A DNA stretch of 64,000 nt from CAYJGJ01 sp964367585 (GCA_964367585.1 CAYIYH010000004.1:88528-152527); one strand, 5' to 3'; shown: positions 1-9,514, counted from the stretch's first letter. Made by a program: numbers and translations. The notes: generated from the letters alone by a model not told the origin.

Positions 1-1
1 T

Positions 2-112
2 CTTTTGAAAGAAATGGGTTGTGACAAAGGCCAAGGGTATTACTTTGATAAGCCGATTCCTATAGACATTTTTGAGAAAAAATACGTTACGTTGAGCGAG
101 AAGGCGAAATAG
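2..112 (+). CDS. C-terminal end of an EAL-domain (c-di-GMP phosphodiesterase family) protein, partial
   Basis: Only the last 36 residues are in the window; the gene begins upstream. The visible stretch contains GCDKGQGYYFDKPIP followed by FEKKY, which matches the end of EAL domains, where the QGYxxxKP segment carries a conserved glutamine near the active site and is followed by a short acidic or aromatic helix. EAL domains hydrolyse cyclic di-GMP. It lies 49 bases before a diguanylate cyclase on the same strand, so synthesis and breakdown enzymes are neighbours. The upstream architecture cannot be seen, so catalytic competence cannot be judged. A similar but broken C-terminus occurs at 9601-9660. 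Confidence 0.75.
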   Translation, partial: LLKEMGCDKGQGYYFDKPIPIDIFEKKYVTLSEKAK

Positions 113-161
113 TATTATATTAAATGTCTATTTTTTAGGAATTCAAGTGGGGGATATGTAT

Positions 162-2072
162 ATGAGTAAAATCAATGATGAAAATAAAGAAAAAATACAA
201 AAAAAGATTAAGGCTGATGCAAAGCAAAAGTACGAATTCAACCACACTTTTAAGGCAATTATTGATGCTAATCCACTTTGTTTGAATTTGTGGAATAAGG
301 AAATGGAAAACCTTTTATGCAATAAACAGGCAGTGACTCTTTTCGACCTTGAAAGCGAAGAACAGTACCTTAGAGAGTTTTTTAAGCTCTCACCTGAATA
401 TCAACCAAATGGAGTATTGAGTAGTGAACTCGCAGCTCATTACGTTGGCATTGCATTTGAAGAGGGCTTTGTTAAGTTTCGCTGGTTGCATCAGAATTTG
501 CGTGCTGTAGAGATACCATGTGAGATTACGCTTTCCAAAATTACACTTTCTGACGACCAAGACTTAGTAGTTGGATTTACCCGAGATTTGCGGCCAGAAT
601 TATTCGGAGATGAAAGCGAAAATCAATACGAACACTATTTTCTAAATAAAATTTCGGATCGTGCATTGCTTAATTGTCTAGCGGATTTGACGGACGAATG
701 GTTTTTTGCCCTAGATACCAGAACTTCTATAATTCAGTACTACGGAAAACAAGTAAAAAAATATAGTAGTCAAAACAGCGTGACGATGCCATTTGGGTCG
801 CTGTTTGAACGTGGAATTATCCATGAGGATGATAAAGAAGAATATTCAAAACTTGTCAATAATATTAGTAGAGGGTACTACGAACCTATTGATGTTAGAT
901 ATAAACAAGAAAATGGAACGTTTAAGTATTATCGTTATATTTATCAACCAGTCAACGATAGCGAGGGTAATTTAGTATTTGTTGTTGGGAAGTCGTTAGA
1001 TGTGCACGAACAAAAAATGTTGGAAGAACGTGCAAAAGTCGATTGGCTTACGGGCTGCTATAACAAGATGATATCCGAACATATAGTAGCGGAAGCTTTA
1101 TTAAAAGATGGTAATAAGCAACACGCATTATTTATTGTAGATATAGACAATTTTAAAGCAATCAACGATAACTTAGGACACTACTTTGGCGACGAGGTGT
1201 TAAAAGAAATAGCTTCAGCCTTGCGAAAGTCATTTAGAAACCAAGACATAGTTGCGCGAATTGGCGGTGACGAGTTTACTGTATTTATGGCGAATGTAAC
1301 CTCTCGTGAAATCTTAGAGCAAAAAGCAAAGAAAATAGTCGAGGCGTTTAACCGAACTTATTCGGGAGAGCTTAAAGACTATTCTATATCCGGTAGTGTA
1401 GGCATTGCATTGTACCCTGATAATGGCTCAAACTATATTGAACTATATAAAGCCGCAGATAAAGCACTTTATCGTGCCAAAATGCTTGGTAAAAACAGGT
1501 TCGTTTTCTATGATAAGTCACTAGCCGATGGTACTATGAAAAACATAACAAAGATAGATAATGTTGATCGAATGACAGCATCATATTTCGATTATGATCT
1601 CATTACAGAGTCGTTTAAAATTTTGAATGACGAAGGTGCAAATAGTTCTTCAGTAAATAACATACTTAAAATAATAGCTAACAAATACAATACCGATAGG
1701 TGTTATATATTTCAGACATTTGATGAAGGGTTGACATATAGTAACACTTTTGAATATTGTTTACCAAATGTAAGTAAAGAAAAAGATACTCTTCAAAACT
1801 TGCCAGGTGAATTATTTCAAGATCTTTTTATCGAAGCGTTATCTAATGGTCTTGTGTGCACTAATGATTTAGAATCATTATTTAAAACTAGTAAATCGTA
1901 CGAAACTATGGCAAGACAAGGTATAAAATCGTTCGTGCATGCGCAAGTAAAAAAAGGAAGATATGTGTCATTATTTCTTGGTCTCGACGACTGTAAGAAG
2001 GCGAGAGTTTGGAATGAAAAAGAGCTAAATACATTGCAATATATTGCGAAGTTTATTTCACTTGCGTTATAG
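162..2072 (+). CDS. PAS-PAS-GGDEF diguanylate cyclase with C-terminal GAF-like region
   Basis: Predicted to make cyclic di-GMP from two GTP. Two PAS-like sensor modules come first (about residues 35-140 and 175-290), then a GGDEF domain beginning near WLTGCYNK (about 295). The active-site loop reads RIGGDEF exactly, near residue 368, and RNQD five residues before it fits the allosteric product-binding I-site (RxxD). About 170 residues follow that read like a GAF-type sensor. No membrane segment is visible, so the protein is probably cytosolic. I chose the ATG at 162 because the G-rich stretch at 147-153 is then a well-spaced ribosome-binding site; in-frame GTG 147 and ATG 156 are alternatives. 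Signals sensed are unknown. Confidence 0.88.
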   Translation: MSKINDENKEKIQKKIKADAKQKYEFNHTFKAIIDANPLCLNLWNKEMENLLCNKQAVTLFDLESEEQYLREFFKLSPEYQPNGVLSSELAAHYVGIAFEEGFVKFRWLHQNLRAVEIPCEITLSKITLSDDQDLVVGFTRDLRPELFGDESENQYEHYFLNKISDRALLNCLADLTDEWFFALDTRTSIIQYYGKQVKKYSSQNSVTMPFGSLFERGIIHEDDKEEYSKLVNNISRGYYEPIDVRYKQENGTFKYYRYIYQPVNDSEGNLVFVVGKSLDVHEQKMLEERAKVDWLTGCYNKMISEHIVAEALLKDGNKQHALFIVDIDNFKAINDNLGHYFGDEVLKEIASALRKSFRNQDIVARIGGDEFTVFMANVTSREILEQKAKKIVEAFNRTYSGELKDYSISGSVGIALYPDNGSNYIELYKAADKALYRAKMLGKNRFVFYDKSLADGTMKNITKIDNVDRMTASYFDYDLITESFKILNDEGANSSSVNNILKIIANKYNTDRCYIFQTFDEGLTYSNTFEYCLPNVSKEKDTLQNLPGELFQDLFIEALSNGLVCTNDLESLFKTSKSYETMARQGIKSFVHAQVKKGRYVSLFLGLDDCKKARVWNEKELNTLQYIAKFISLAL

Positions 2073-2169
2073 TTTTTCATATCTTTGTTGATAGAGATTT
2101 TAGTAAAGAAAACGATTATATATTATTGAGTAAGTTACCAATATTTTCTAGAGTAAATGGAGTATATTA

Positions 2170-3603
2170 ATGAAAAAAACAAAAATAGTTTGCACTATTG
2201 GTCCTGCATCGAATAGCAGCGATACGATAATTGATATGATAAATAGTGGTATGAATGTTGCGCGATTGAATTTTTCGCATGGAACACATGAGAAGCATAA
2301 GGAAACAATAGACTTAATTAAATCTATTAGAAAAACTGAAAGAAAACCCGTTGCTATTATGCTTGATACAAAAGGGCCAGAGATAAGAATTAAAAAAATT
2401 AAAGATGGCCAAGTAACCCTCGAAGACGATCAGGAATTCACTTTGACCAATAAAGAAATATTGGGGAATGAAAAAATTGTTTCTATTACATATGAACATT
2501 TGTTTGAGGAAGTAAATAAAGGAAATACCATCCTGCTGGATGACGGGAAGATAATGCTCGAAGTTACAGACGTTAAGAACGACGACATAATATGCAATAT
2601 AAAAGTGGGCGGAATCCTAAAAGATCATAAAGGGGTTAATGTTCCTAATTTAAAACTTAATATGCAATATATGAGTAAGGAAGATGAAAAGGATATTATT
2701 TTCGGCATCGAAAATGATGTGGATTTCATTGCTGCTTCTTTTGCACGAAGAAGCAGTGACATGGAAGCACTAAGGCAATATTTGGATGAGAATGGTGGCA
2801 AAAACATAAAGATTATTGCTAAGATAGAGAATATGGAAGGTGTGGACAATTACGAGGAACTCTTAAAAATATCCGATGGAATAATGGTGGCAAGAGGTGA
2901 CATGGGAGTTGAAATTGAATATGAAAAACTCCCTGGAATACAGAAGAGGCTAATCAAAAGTGCGAATGCAGTCGGTAAAATATGTATAACTGCGACACAA
3001 ATGTTAGAGTCGATGATAACAAATCATATGCCCACTAGAGCAGAAATAACAGACGTTGCAAATGCAGTGTATGATGGAACTTCTGCGGTGATGCTTTCTG
3101 GAGAGTCTGCGATGGGAGAGTATCCTGTCGAAGCTGTGAAAGCGATGAACAATATTACGATCCAAGCGGAAAATGACAAAGAGTCCATGGTACAATCGTT
3201 TACTCGTAGACAAACAGTGGACAAGATGATTCTTGATGAAGACATTACTAATTCTGTAGGAAATGCGGCATGCATGCTTGCAAAAGACATCTCTGCTAAT
3301 GCTATTATAGCAATAACCAAAAGTGGGTACACTGCAAGTATGATGGCCAAATTCAGGCCAAATGTAAAAATTATTGCAGTCACTCCATACGAAAAAGTAT
3401 ACCATCAACTTTCGCTTGTTTGGGGAGCTATTCCTGTAATCACTAAGACTAAGGAAGAATTAGGTGAATTATTGAATGAATGTATCAATGCATGTGTCAA
3501 TGAAAAGCTCTTAACCCCTGGCGATAGAATTGTATTGAGTGCAGGGCTTCCATTGAATGTGTCAGGAACTACTAACATGATAAGGGTTAAGACAGTAGAA
3601 TAG
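2170..3603 (+). CDS. pyk: Pyruvate kinase
   Basis: Catalyses the last ATP-forming step of glycolysis, phosphoenolpyruvate plus ADP to pyruvate plus ATP, in the cytosol. The N-terminus KTKIVCTIGPAS and the region around the catalytic lysine (AKIEN, Lys about 218) followed by VARGDMGVE are diagnostic. The 477-residue length equals the standard A/B/C-domain enzyme and lacks the extra C-terminal PEP-utiliser-like domain found in Bacillus enzymes. The start is preceded by TGGAG with good spacing. It stands alone between the diguanylate cyclase and a reductase gene 45 bases downstream, which it may co-transcribe. Confidence 0.97.
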   Translation: MKKTKIVCTIGPASNSSDTIIDMINSGMNVARLNFSHGTHEKHKETIDLIKSIRKTERKPVAIMLDTKGPEIRIKKIKDGQVTLEDDQEFTLTNKEILGNEKIVSITYEHLFEEVNKGNTILLDDGKIMLEVTDVKNDDIICNIKVGGILKDHKGVNVPNLKLNMQYMSKEDEKDIIFGIENDVDFIAASFARRSSDMEALRQYLDENGGKNIKIIAKIENMEGVDNYEELLKISDGIMVARGDMGVEIEYEKLPGIQKRLIKSANAVGKICITATQMLESMITNHMPTRAEITDVANAVYDGTSAVMLSGESAMGEYPVEAVKAMNNITIQAENDKESMVQSFTRRQTVDKMILDEDITNSVGNAACMLAKDISANAIIAITKSGYTASMMAKFRPNVKIIAVTPYEKVYHQLSLVWGAIPVITKTKEELGELLNECINACVNEKLLTPGDRIVLSAGLPLNVSGTTNMIRVKTVE

Positions 3604-3648
3604 AGAGATGTAATTTCTCTAGTAACATATTTAGAAACGGGGTTTTCC

Positions 3649-4383
3649 TTGAAAAAAGAGAAAAATAATGTACTTGTCGTAGGAGGAAGCAGGGGGATTG
3701 GCTCTGCGATAGTAAAAAAATATATGGATACTGGTAATGCAGTGGTATTTTTTTATAATAAGTCGCGTGAAGAGGCAGAACTTCTCGAAAAGTGTACCGG
3801 TGCACTATCTATACATTGTGACGTTACGGAGCCCAAAGCGGTTGCGGAGGCGATAATATTTTCTTTGAAGCAGTTGAAAATAGATGGATTTGACATAGTG
3901 ATTTATAATGCGGGAGTGAGTAAGGTAGAATTGTTCGACAAAATGAGTGATAATGCATGGCACGAAGTGATGGATATAAATCTGAATGGTGCATTCTACA
4001 TACTAAAAGAAACTACTCCGCACATGATCAGAGAAAAATATGGAAAAATTGTCGCAATTTCTTCTATGTGGGGACAAGTCGGAGCGTCGATGGAAGTTGC
4101 ATATGCTGCATCAAAGGCGGGATTGATAGGTATGATTAAGTCCTTAGCGAAAGAACTTGGACCTTCCGGGATAAATGTAAATTGTGTTGCGCCAGGATTG
4201 ATCGACACAGACATGAATAAGTCGCTTAGTGCGGAAGAAGTAGCCGAAATTATAGAAGAGACTCCTATCCAAAAAATAGGAGAGACTAACCATATAGCCG
4301 ATGCCGTATATTACTTAACAAGTGAAAGTGCGGAATATATTACAGGACAAGTCATAGGAATTAATGGGGGGCTAGTTATATAA
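3649..4383 (+). CDS. SDR-family oxidoreductase (FabG-like; possibly the EF-P 5-aminopentanone reductase)
   Basis: A 244-residue classical short-chain dehydrogenase/reductase with an NAD(P)-binding Rossmann fold. GGSRGIG (about residues 9-15) is the dinucleotide-binding glycine motif, NAG lies in the middle (about 89-91), and YAASK (Tyr152, Lys156) with an upstream ISS serine forms the catalytic set. It starts at TTG 3649 after a G-rich ribosome-binding site. FabG usually sits in a fatty-acid cluster, which is absent here. In Firmicutes a related stand-alone SDR (YmfI) reduces the modification on elongation factor P, and the overall pattern fits that subgroup too. The family is certain, the substrate is not. 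Confidence 0.85.
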   Translation: MKKEKNNVLVVGGSRGIGSAIVKKYMDTGNAVVFFYNKSREEAELLEKCTGALSIHCDVTEPKAVAEAIIFSLKQLKIDGFDIVIYNAGVSKVELFDKMSDNAWHEVMDINLNGAFYILKETTPHMIREKYGKIVAISSMWGQVGASMEVAYAASKAGLIGMIKSLAKELGPSGINVNCVAPGLIDTDMNKSLSAEEVAEIIEETPIQKIGETNHIADAVYYLTSESAEYITGQVIGINGGLVI

Positions 4384-4427
4384 ATAACCCCACCATGTAT
4401 AACCAATTATTTAGAAGGGTTATTTAT
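4380..4427 (+). terminator. Hairpin at the end of the reductase gene
   Basis: An 11-bp perfect inverted repeat (arms 4380-4390 and 4417-4427, ATAAATAACCC and its complement) overlaps the stop codon of the reductase gene. The loop is 26 bases. Only a short T-rich stretch (CGTTTTG) follows, so termination may be weak. It separates the reductase from the suf promoter region. Confidence 0.5.
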
Positions 4428-4473
4428 CGTTTTGCTTGCCGTGCGCTTTTACATTGTATGCGCCCATGGCAGA

Positions 4474-4498
4474 TTTATATTAGCAAAGCTAATATAAA
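4474..4498. promoter_or_regulatory. Palindrome just upstream of the suf promoter
   Basis: Arms of 11 bases (4474-4484 and 4488-4498) are perfect complements around a three-base AAA centre. No T-run follows on either strand, so it is not a typical terminator. It lies four bases before the -35 box of the suf promoter, a position typical of an activator or other operator. Which regulator binds cannot be read from the sequence. Confidence 0.45.
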
Positions 4499-4502
4499 AT
4501 AG

Positions 4503-4531
4503 TTGACACATAAAGGTCATAATTATACAAT
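4503..4531 (+). promoter_or_regulatory. Promoter of the suf operon
   Basis: TTGACA at 4503-4508 is a perfect -35 box. TACAAT at 4526-4531 is a five-of-six -10 box with a 17-base spacer. Transcription would start near 4538, giving a leader of about 160 bases before sufC. The rest of the 4384-4699 gap holds no reading frame I could support. Confidence 0.75.
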
Positions 4532-4699
4532 ATTATGGCAGAATATTCCTGTTAATAAATCATAGTAAAATACATTTATAAAAAGGATAGATAATATTTA
4601 CGTTAGCTACTTTAAAATTGCGGATTACTTGTATATTGATGCTATATAGTAATGAAGGTAACCGTAGATTTTATGTATAAAAAATAAAAGGAGAAATTA

Positions 4700-5440
4700 A
4701 TGTCAGTACTCGAAGTTAAAGATTTGCACGTCAGTGTAGATGGAGATAATATATTAAGTGGCGTAGATTTTACATTTAATAGTGGAGAAATACATGCTAT
4801 TATGGGACCCAATGGAAATGGAAAATCTACATTGTTGCAAACAATAATGGGAAATCCAAAATATGAGATAACAAGTGGCGATATTCTACTAGATGGTAAG
4901 AGTATTATAGGAATGTCTGCGGACGAAAGAAGTAAACAAGGGCTGTTCCTAGGAATGCAACATCCAATGGAAATACATGGAATAACTAATTTTGACTTTT
5001 TACATGCGTGTGTCAAAGCACACGGTAGAGACGAGAGTGTGGTAGAATTCTCTAAGAATGTACAATCTACAATTGATAGGCTAAAGATGTCTCCCACGAT
5101 GACTCACCGCTATTTAAATGATGGCTTTTCGGGTGGGGAGAAAAAACGCAATGAAATATTACAAATGATAATGCTCAATCCTAAGTTTGCAATGCTCGAT
5201 GAAATCGATTCGGGATTAGACGTAGATGCAATGAAAATAGTGGCGGAAGTAATAAATGAAACGCTCAAAGAAAGACAAATTGGTCTCATAGTAGTCTCTC
5301 ATTATCAACGTTTTTACGAATATATTATGCCAAATTTTGTTCATGTGGTGGTAGGCGGAAAAGTTGTGGAAACGGGTGATGTTGAATTGTCTCGTAAAAT
5401 TGACAAGCATGGATATCACTATTCTACAGAAACTGCATGA
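4700..5440 (+). CDS. sufC: Fe-S cluster assembly ATPase SufC
   Basis: ATPase of the SufBCD scaffold that builds iron-sulfur clusters in the cytosol. Walker A is GPNGNGKST (residues 36-44), the ABC signature is FSGGEKKRNE, and Walker B with the catalytic glutamate is AMLDEIDSGLD, all intact. The signature and the wording around it are SufC-specific rather than transporter-like, and no permease gene is adjacent. The 246-residue length is normal. It is first in a five-gene sufCDSUB operon in the order usual for Firmicutes, preceded by a strong AAGGAG site. Confidence 0.96.
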   Translation: MSVLEVKDLHVSVDGDNILSGVDFTFNSGEIHAIMGPNGNGKSTLLQTIMGNPKYEITSGDILLDGKSIIGMSADERSKQGLFLGMQHPMEIHGITNFDFLHACVKAHGRDESVVEFSKNVQSTIDRLKMSPTMTHRYLNDGFSGGEKKRNEILQMIMLNPKFAMLDEIDSGLDVDAMKIVAEVINETLKERQIGLIVVSHYQRFYEYIMPNFVHVVVGGKVVETGDVELSRKIDKHGYHYSTETA

Positions 5441-5455
5441 GGAGGGTTATCACAG

Positions 5456-6244
5456 ATGGATCATAATATTTCTTTATCAGAAGGATTAAATTTAATAGAA
5501 TTTGATTCGGATGAAGTCAGTCTCTTAGTTCAAGATATTGATTGCGACATTTTTATCATTGTCAAAAATGGTGGAAATAAAAGACTAAATATTAACTTTT
5601 GTAATACTACAAGTAATATTTTTATTTGGAATGAGTATGATAATGATCTTATACTTCAAGAAGAGTATTTCTTGTATAATAGTTCTAAGGCCACTATCAG
5701 TTTTGCAGACATGTTCTCTAATTCTCTTACAAGAAATGTAGTCGCCGAGGCGATAGAAAAAGAATCGGAGTGCGTTCTTAATTGTGCGATTTTGGGAAGA
5801 GGCACAAAGAAAATAAATATAGAAGCGATAAATTCATCTACGAGTACCGATATGCGTATGGAAAATTCTACTGTATTGCTACAAGACGCTATTTTTCAAT
5901 TTGATGCTGCAGGAATAGTAAAAAAGGGTGCTAAACAATCCACAAATTTTCAAAAAAATAAAGCCCTTACACTTCAAAAGCCCAAGAGAGTGAATATCAC
6001 ACCTACACTTTTTATTGACGAGAACGATATTGAAGCAGGCCATGGATGTAGTATCGGCGATGTCGATGAAAAAATAATGTATTATCTTAATTCGAGAGGG
6101 TTATCGAAAGAACAAGCGATGACGCTTTTAGTCGATAGCTTTCTCAATAATATTTCTACAAATGTAAAAGATGACGCTTTGCGTATGGATATAGAACAAA
6201 AGATAGAAGGGCAGGTCTTAAAATATGTTAGACAATATTCGTAG
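5456..6244 (+). CDS. sufD: SufD-like Fe-S scaffold subunit (compact)
   Basis: Second SufB/SufD-family protein of the operon, expected to pair with SufB and SufC in the scaffold. The C-terminal half shows the family hallmarks: a glycine- and histidine-containing stretch GHGCSIGDVDE (residues about 198-208), then YYLNSRGLSKEQA. It has 262 residues where the classical SufD has around 400; the N-terminal helical region is missing and the middle beta-helix is weakly conserved. Compact SufD proteins are known in clostridia, so this need not be a truncation. Its end overlaps sufS by 20 bases, implying translational coupling. Confidence 0.85.
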   Translation: MDHNISLSEGLNLIEFDSDEVSLLVQDIDCDIFIIVKNGGNKRLNINFCNTTSNIFIWNEYDNDLILQEEYFLYNSSKATISFADMFSNSLTRNVVAEAIEKESECVLNCAILGRGTKKINIEAINSSTSTDMRMENSTVLLQDAIFQFDAAGIVKKGAKQSTNFQKNKALTLQKPKRVNITPTLFIDENDIEAGHGCSIGDVDEKIMYYLNSRGLSKEQAMTLLVDSFLNNISTNVKDDALRMDIEQKIEGQVLKYVRQYS

Positions 6245-7442
6245 TGATTTCCCTATGTTGAATAATAATTCCGAATTGATTTATTTTGATTCGGGTGCAA
6301 CAAGTTTGAAGCCACAGTGTGTTATAGATGAAGTTATGAATTACTATACTCAGTATACTTCCAATGTGGGTAGAGGTGATTACGATATAAGTGTGCACGT
6401 AACGGGAAAATTTGAATCTGCACGTGCATCTGTCGCAAAATTTATAGATGCGAATGAACCCGACGAAATAGTTTTCACAGGTGGTGCGACCGATTCTTTG
6501 AATACGGTAGTTTCGGGATATTTTATGAACAAAATATCTGCGGACGATGTTTTGTTGACTTCGCATTTCGAACACTCATCCTCTATTTTACCAGTTTTTG
6601 AACTTGCAAAAAAAACGGGTGCAAAAATTGAATATATTCCTTTGATAAACGGAAGAATCGATCTAGATGCGTATGCTAAGCTTTTTGATATTAATAATAT
6701 AAAAGGCGTTTTTGTTGCGCACATTTCCAATGTGCTGGGATACATTAATCCTATCAAAGAAATGGCAAAGATAGCACATGAAAATGGTGCATTGATATCT
6801 GTCGATGGTGCACAGTCCACGCCCCATTATAAGCTTTCAGTTCAAGACATGGATATAGACTTTTTTTCTTTTTCGGGACATAAGATGCTTACCCCGTCGG
6901 GTGTCGGTGTTTTGTATGCAAAAAAGCAATTTTTGGAAGAAATGAATCCACTTAGACTTGGTGGGGGTGCTAACGCAAGATTTTATGAAAATGGAGAATA
7001 TGTGTACAAAACCATTCCTCATAAATTTGAGGCGGGGACAGAGCCAATTGAGCAAGTATTGGCGATGGCTAAGGCAATTGAATATTTAGACAATATTGGA
7101 TTCGAGAATATCCATAAGTATGAAAAAATGTTGGCAGATCGTTTGATAGAAGGCTTCAAAAAAATGGAGAATGTCACGGTTTATAATGAAGATACAGATA
7201 CAGGTATCGTAGTATTTGCCTTTGATGGTATTTTTTCACAAGATGTCGCTACATACTTTTCGAAGCATAAGATATGTGTAAGAGGCGGGAATCATTGTGC
7301 AAAATTGACGAATCATATAATAGGAACTACAGACACGTTGAGGGCAAGCCTATATGTATATAATACGTCAGAGGAAGTCGATAAATTTTTGGAAATATGT
7401 CAAGACGTCACATTGGAAAACTGTGTGGATGTAATCTTTTAG
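6225..7442 (+). CDS. sufS: Cysteine desulfurase SufS
   Basis: PLP enzyme that removes sulfur from cysteine as an enzyme-bound persulfide for cluster assembly. The PLP-binding lysine is Lys220 in SFSGHKM, and the catalytic cysteine is Cys358 in RGGNHCAK, as in group II (SufS-type) desulfurases. The length of 405 is normal. The start ATG at 6225 lies inside the end of sufD. The next gene, sufU, encodes its usual sulfur-accepting partner. Confidence 0.96.
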   Translation: MLDNIRSDFPMLNNNSELIYFDSGATSLKPQCVIDEVMNYYTQYTSNVGRGDYDISVHVTGKFESARASVAKFIDANEPDEIVFTGGATDSLNTVVSGYFMNKISADDVLLTSHFEHSSSILPVFELAKKTGAKIEYIPLINGRIDLDAYAKLFDINNIKGVFVAHISNVLGYINPIKEMAKIAHENGALISVDGAQSTPHYKLSVQDMDIDFFSFSGHKMLTPSGVGVLYAKKQFLEEMNPLRLGGGANARFYENGEYVYKTIPHKFEAGTEPIEQVLAMAKAIEYLDNIGFENIHKYEKMLADRLIEGFKKMENVTVYNEDTDTGIVVFAFDGIFSQDVATYFSKHKICVRGGNHCAKLTNHIIGTTDTLRASLYVYNTSEEVDKFLEICQDVTLENCVDVIF

Positions 7443-7476
7443 TTGAATGCGATTGTTTCACAATCAGTGAGGAAGT

Positions 7477-7914
7477 ATGAAATTATCTAAGGAATTAAAA
7501 AAAACAATAATTCTCGATCATTATAAAAACCCGAGAAATAAAAAGAAAGTCGATGATTCAGATTATTTTTTGCACCATGAAAATAGTGAATCGTGTATAG
7601 ACGATATTATCTTGCAAGCAAAAATTGAAGATGAGATTATTAAAGATATTCGTTTTGATGGTGTTGCGTGTTCTATTTCCACTGCTGCAACGTCTATCAT
7701 GAGTCAGATGTTTGTAGGTAAAACCATAAGCGAGGCGGAGTATTTTATAGAGCAATATAACAATATGTTGTTCGAAAAATCCTATGACGAGGACTTAATG
7801 GGTGATTTATTAGTTTTTGATGAACTATATCTTCAAGCTAATAGAATAAAATGTGGACTTATTGGAATGAAGGCAATGCAAGGCACGATTAATCAGTATA
7901 GAGACTCGAAATAA
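7477..7914 (+). CDS. sufU: SufU, zinc-dependent sulfur acceptor for SufS
   Basis: IscU-like protein of 145 residues that in Firmicutes takes persulfide sulfur from SufS. The family start LDHYKNPRN is present, followed by three cysteines in the expected places: SCIDD, VACSIS and IKCGL. Together with the aspartate after the first cysteine these are the zinc and sulfur ligands. The usual NPxCGD motif is altered to SESCIDD but keeps cysteine and aspartate spacing. It lies between sufS and sufB. Confidence 0.92.
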   Translation: MKLSKELKKTIILDHYKNPRNKKKVDDSDYFLHHENSESCIDDIILQAKIEDEIIKDIRFDGVACSISTAATSIMSQMFVGKTISEAEYFIEQYNNMLFEKSYDEDLMGDLLVFDELYLQANRIKCGLIGMKAMQGTINQYRDSK

Positions 7915-7990
7915 AAATTGACAATTGTAAGAAACAGAGGCGATTAGTTTATCATAGCATAATTCTATTTGCTTGAAAGGAATACTAATA

Positions 7991-9397
7991 GTGAACGAAA
8001 AAATAATTCAGTTGAAAGATAATTACACATATGGATTTAACGATTCGGACCAGAGTGTATATAAAACCCCCCAAGGTATTAACGAAGATGTTATTCGTCA
8101 AATTTCGGAATATAAAAAAGAACCGGAATGGATGTTAGATTATAGATTAAAATCATATCGTACATTTGTAGAATTCGACAATCCCAAATGGGGGCCGGAT
8201 CTTAGCTTTATTAATTTCGATGATTATACATATTTTGTCACATCTTCCACGGGAGAAGATGTGACGAGTGATTGGTCTGAAGTTTCAAACCCAATAAGGG
8301 AGACTTTTGAGCATATAGGAATACCCGATGCTGAAAAAGAATTTTTGTATGGAGTAACTACGCAATATGACTCGGAAGCTGTGTACCATAATATGTTATC
8401 TGAAGTCACAGAAAAGGGTGTTATTTTTCTAGACACTGACAGTGCACTCAAAAAACACCCCGAACTATTCAAGAAATATTTTTCTACGATTATCCCGCAT
8501 GACGACAACAAGTATGCGGCATTAAATTCTGCCGTCTGGTCGGGAGGCTCTTTCATCTATATCCCCAAAAATGTAAAACTAGAAAAACCACTACAGTCCT
8601 ATTTTAGAATTAATTCCGAACTGATGGGACAATTCGAACGATCTTTAATCATAGTAGATGAGGGTGCGGATGTGCATTACTTGGAAGGGTGCACTGCTCC
8701 AGTATATCCTAGAGAAAGCTTGCACTGTGGTGTTGTTGAAATAGTAATCCATAAAAATGCCCATTGCCGATATACGACAATTCAAAACTGGTCTAACAAT
8801 GTAGTGAATTTGGTGACTAAGAGAGCTGAAGTATATGAAGATGGAATGGTAGAATGGATTGATGGCAATATTGGGTCGATGCTAAACATGAAATATCCTG
8901 CTGCGATTTTGCGTGGAGAACGAGCAAAGGGCGTATGTATTTCTATTGCCGTTGCAGCAAAAAATCAAGTTTTAGATGCGGGTGCAAAGATGATCCATCT
9001 GGCACCCAATACGTCTTCCACCATAGTATCAAAATCGCTTTCTAGGACGGGAGGAGAGGTGAATTATAGAGGGACCGCATTTATCGGAAAAGATGCACAT
9101 AATTCTTATTCAAAAATAGAGTGTGACACGTTGATATTAGACGATATTTCCCGTTCGGATACAGTTCCTACCAACATTATTGCTAACGACTCATCAATTA
9201 TAGAGCATGAGGCAACCGTTTCGAAAATATCGAATGAAAAACTTTTTTATCTGATGTCTCGTGGATTGACAGAAGAAGAGGCTATCCAAATAATTGTAAT
9301 GGGCTTCATCGATGAATTCACAAAGGAATTGCCACTAGAGTACGCGGTCGAACTTCATCAACTTATGCAAATCGATATGACAGGTTCTGTTGGATAG
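7991..9397 (+). CDS. sufB: Fe-S cluster scaffold protein SufB
   Basis: Main scaffold subunit of the SufBCD complex, 468 residues from the GTG at 7991. I prefer this start to the in-frame TTG at 7973 because AAAGGA at 7975-7980 is then spaced ten bases away. The central region (LEGCTAPVY, WSNNVVNLVTKRA, YRGTAFIGKDAHNS) and the end (SRGLTEEEAIQIIVMGF) are characteristic SufB. The cysteine in EGC and the C-terminal core used in cluster building are retained. Last gene of the suf operon. Confidence 0.95.
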   Translation: MNEKIIQLKDNYTYGFNDSDQSVYKTPQGINEDVIRQISEYKKEPEWMLDYRLKSYRTFVEFDNPKWGPDLSFINFDDYTYFVTSSTGEDVTSDWSEVSNPIRETFEHIGIPDAEKEFLYGVTTQYDSEAVYHNMLSEVTEKGVIFLDTDSALKKHPELFKKYFSTIIPHDDNKYAALNSAVWSGGSFIYIPKNVKLEKPLQSYFRINSELMGQFERSLIIVDEGADVHYLEGCTAPVYPRESLHCGVVEIVIHKNAHCRYTTIQNWSNNVVNLVTKRAEVYEDGMVEWIDGNIGSMLNMKYPAAILRGERAKGVCISIAVAAKNQVLDAGAKMIHLAPNTSSTIVSKSLSRTGGEVNYRGTAFIGKDAHNSYSKIECDTLILDDISRSDTVPTNIIANDSSIIEHEATVSKISNEKLFYLMSRGLTEEEAIQIIVMGFIDEFTKELPLEYAVELHQLMQIDMTGSVG

Positions 9398-9427
9398 GAA
9401 AATTGATAGTGTTGTGTTATTTAGTTG

Positions 9428-9462
9428 CCTTATTTGTAGAGTAGTACATAGGAGTAATAAGG
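9428..9462 (+). terminator. Possible weak terminator after sufB
   Basis: Seven-bp arms (CCTTATT 9428-9434, AATAAGG 9456-9462) enclose a 21-base loop about 30 bases after the sufB stop. No T-run follows directly, so it may only stabilise the transcript end. Confidence 0.3.
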
Positions 9463-9514
9463 GTTAAAGCAGAGTTTGTAGAAAAAAAAAGAAAAGGGTA
9501 AATAACTTTATTAA

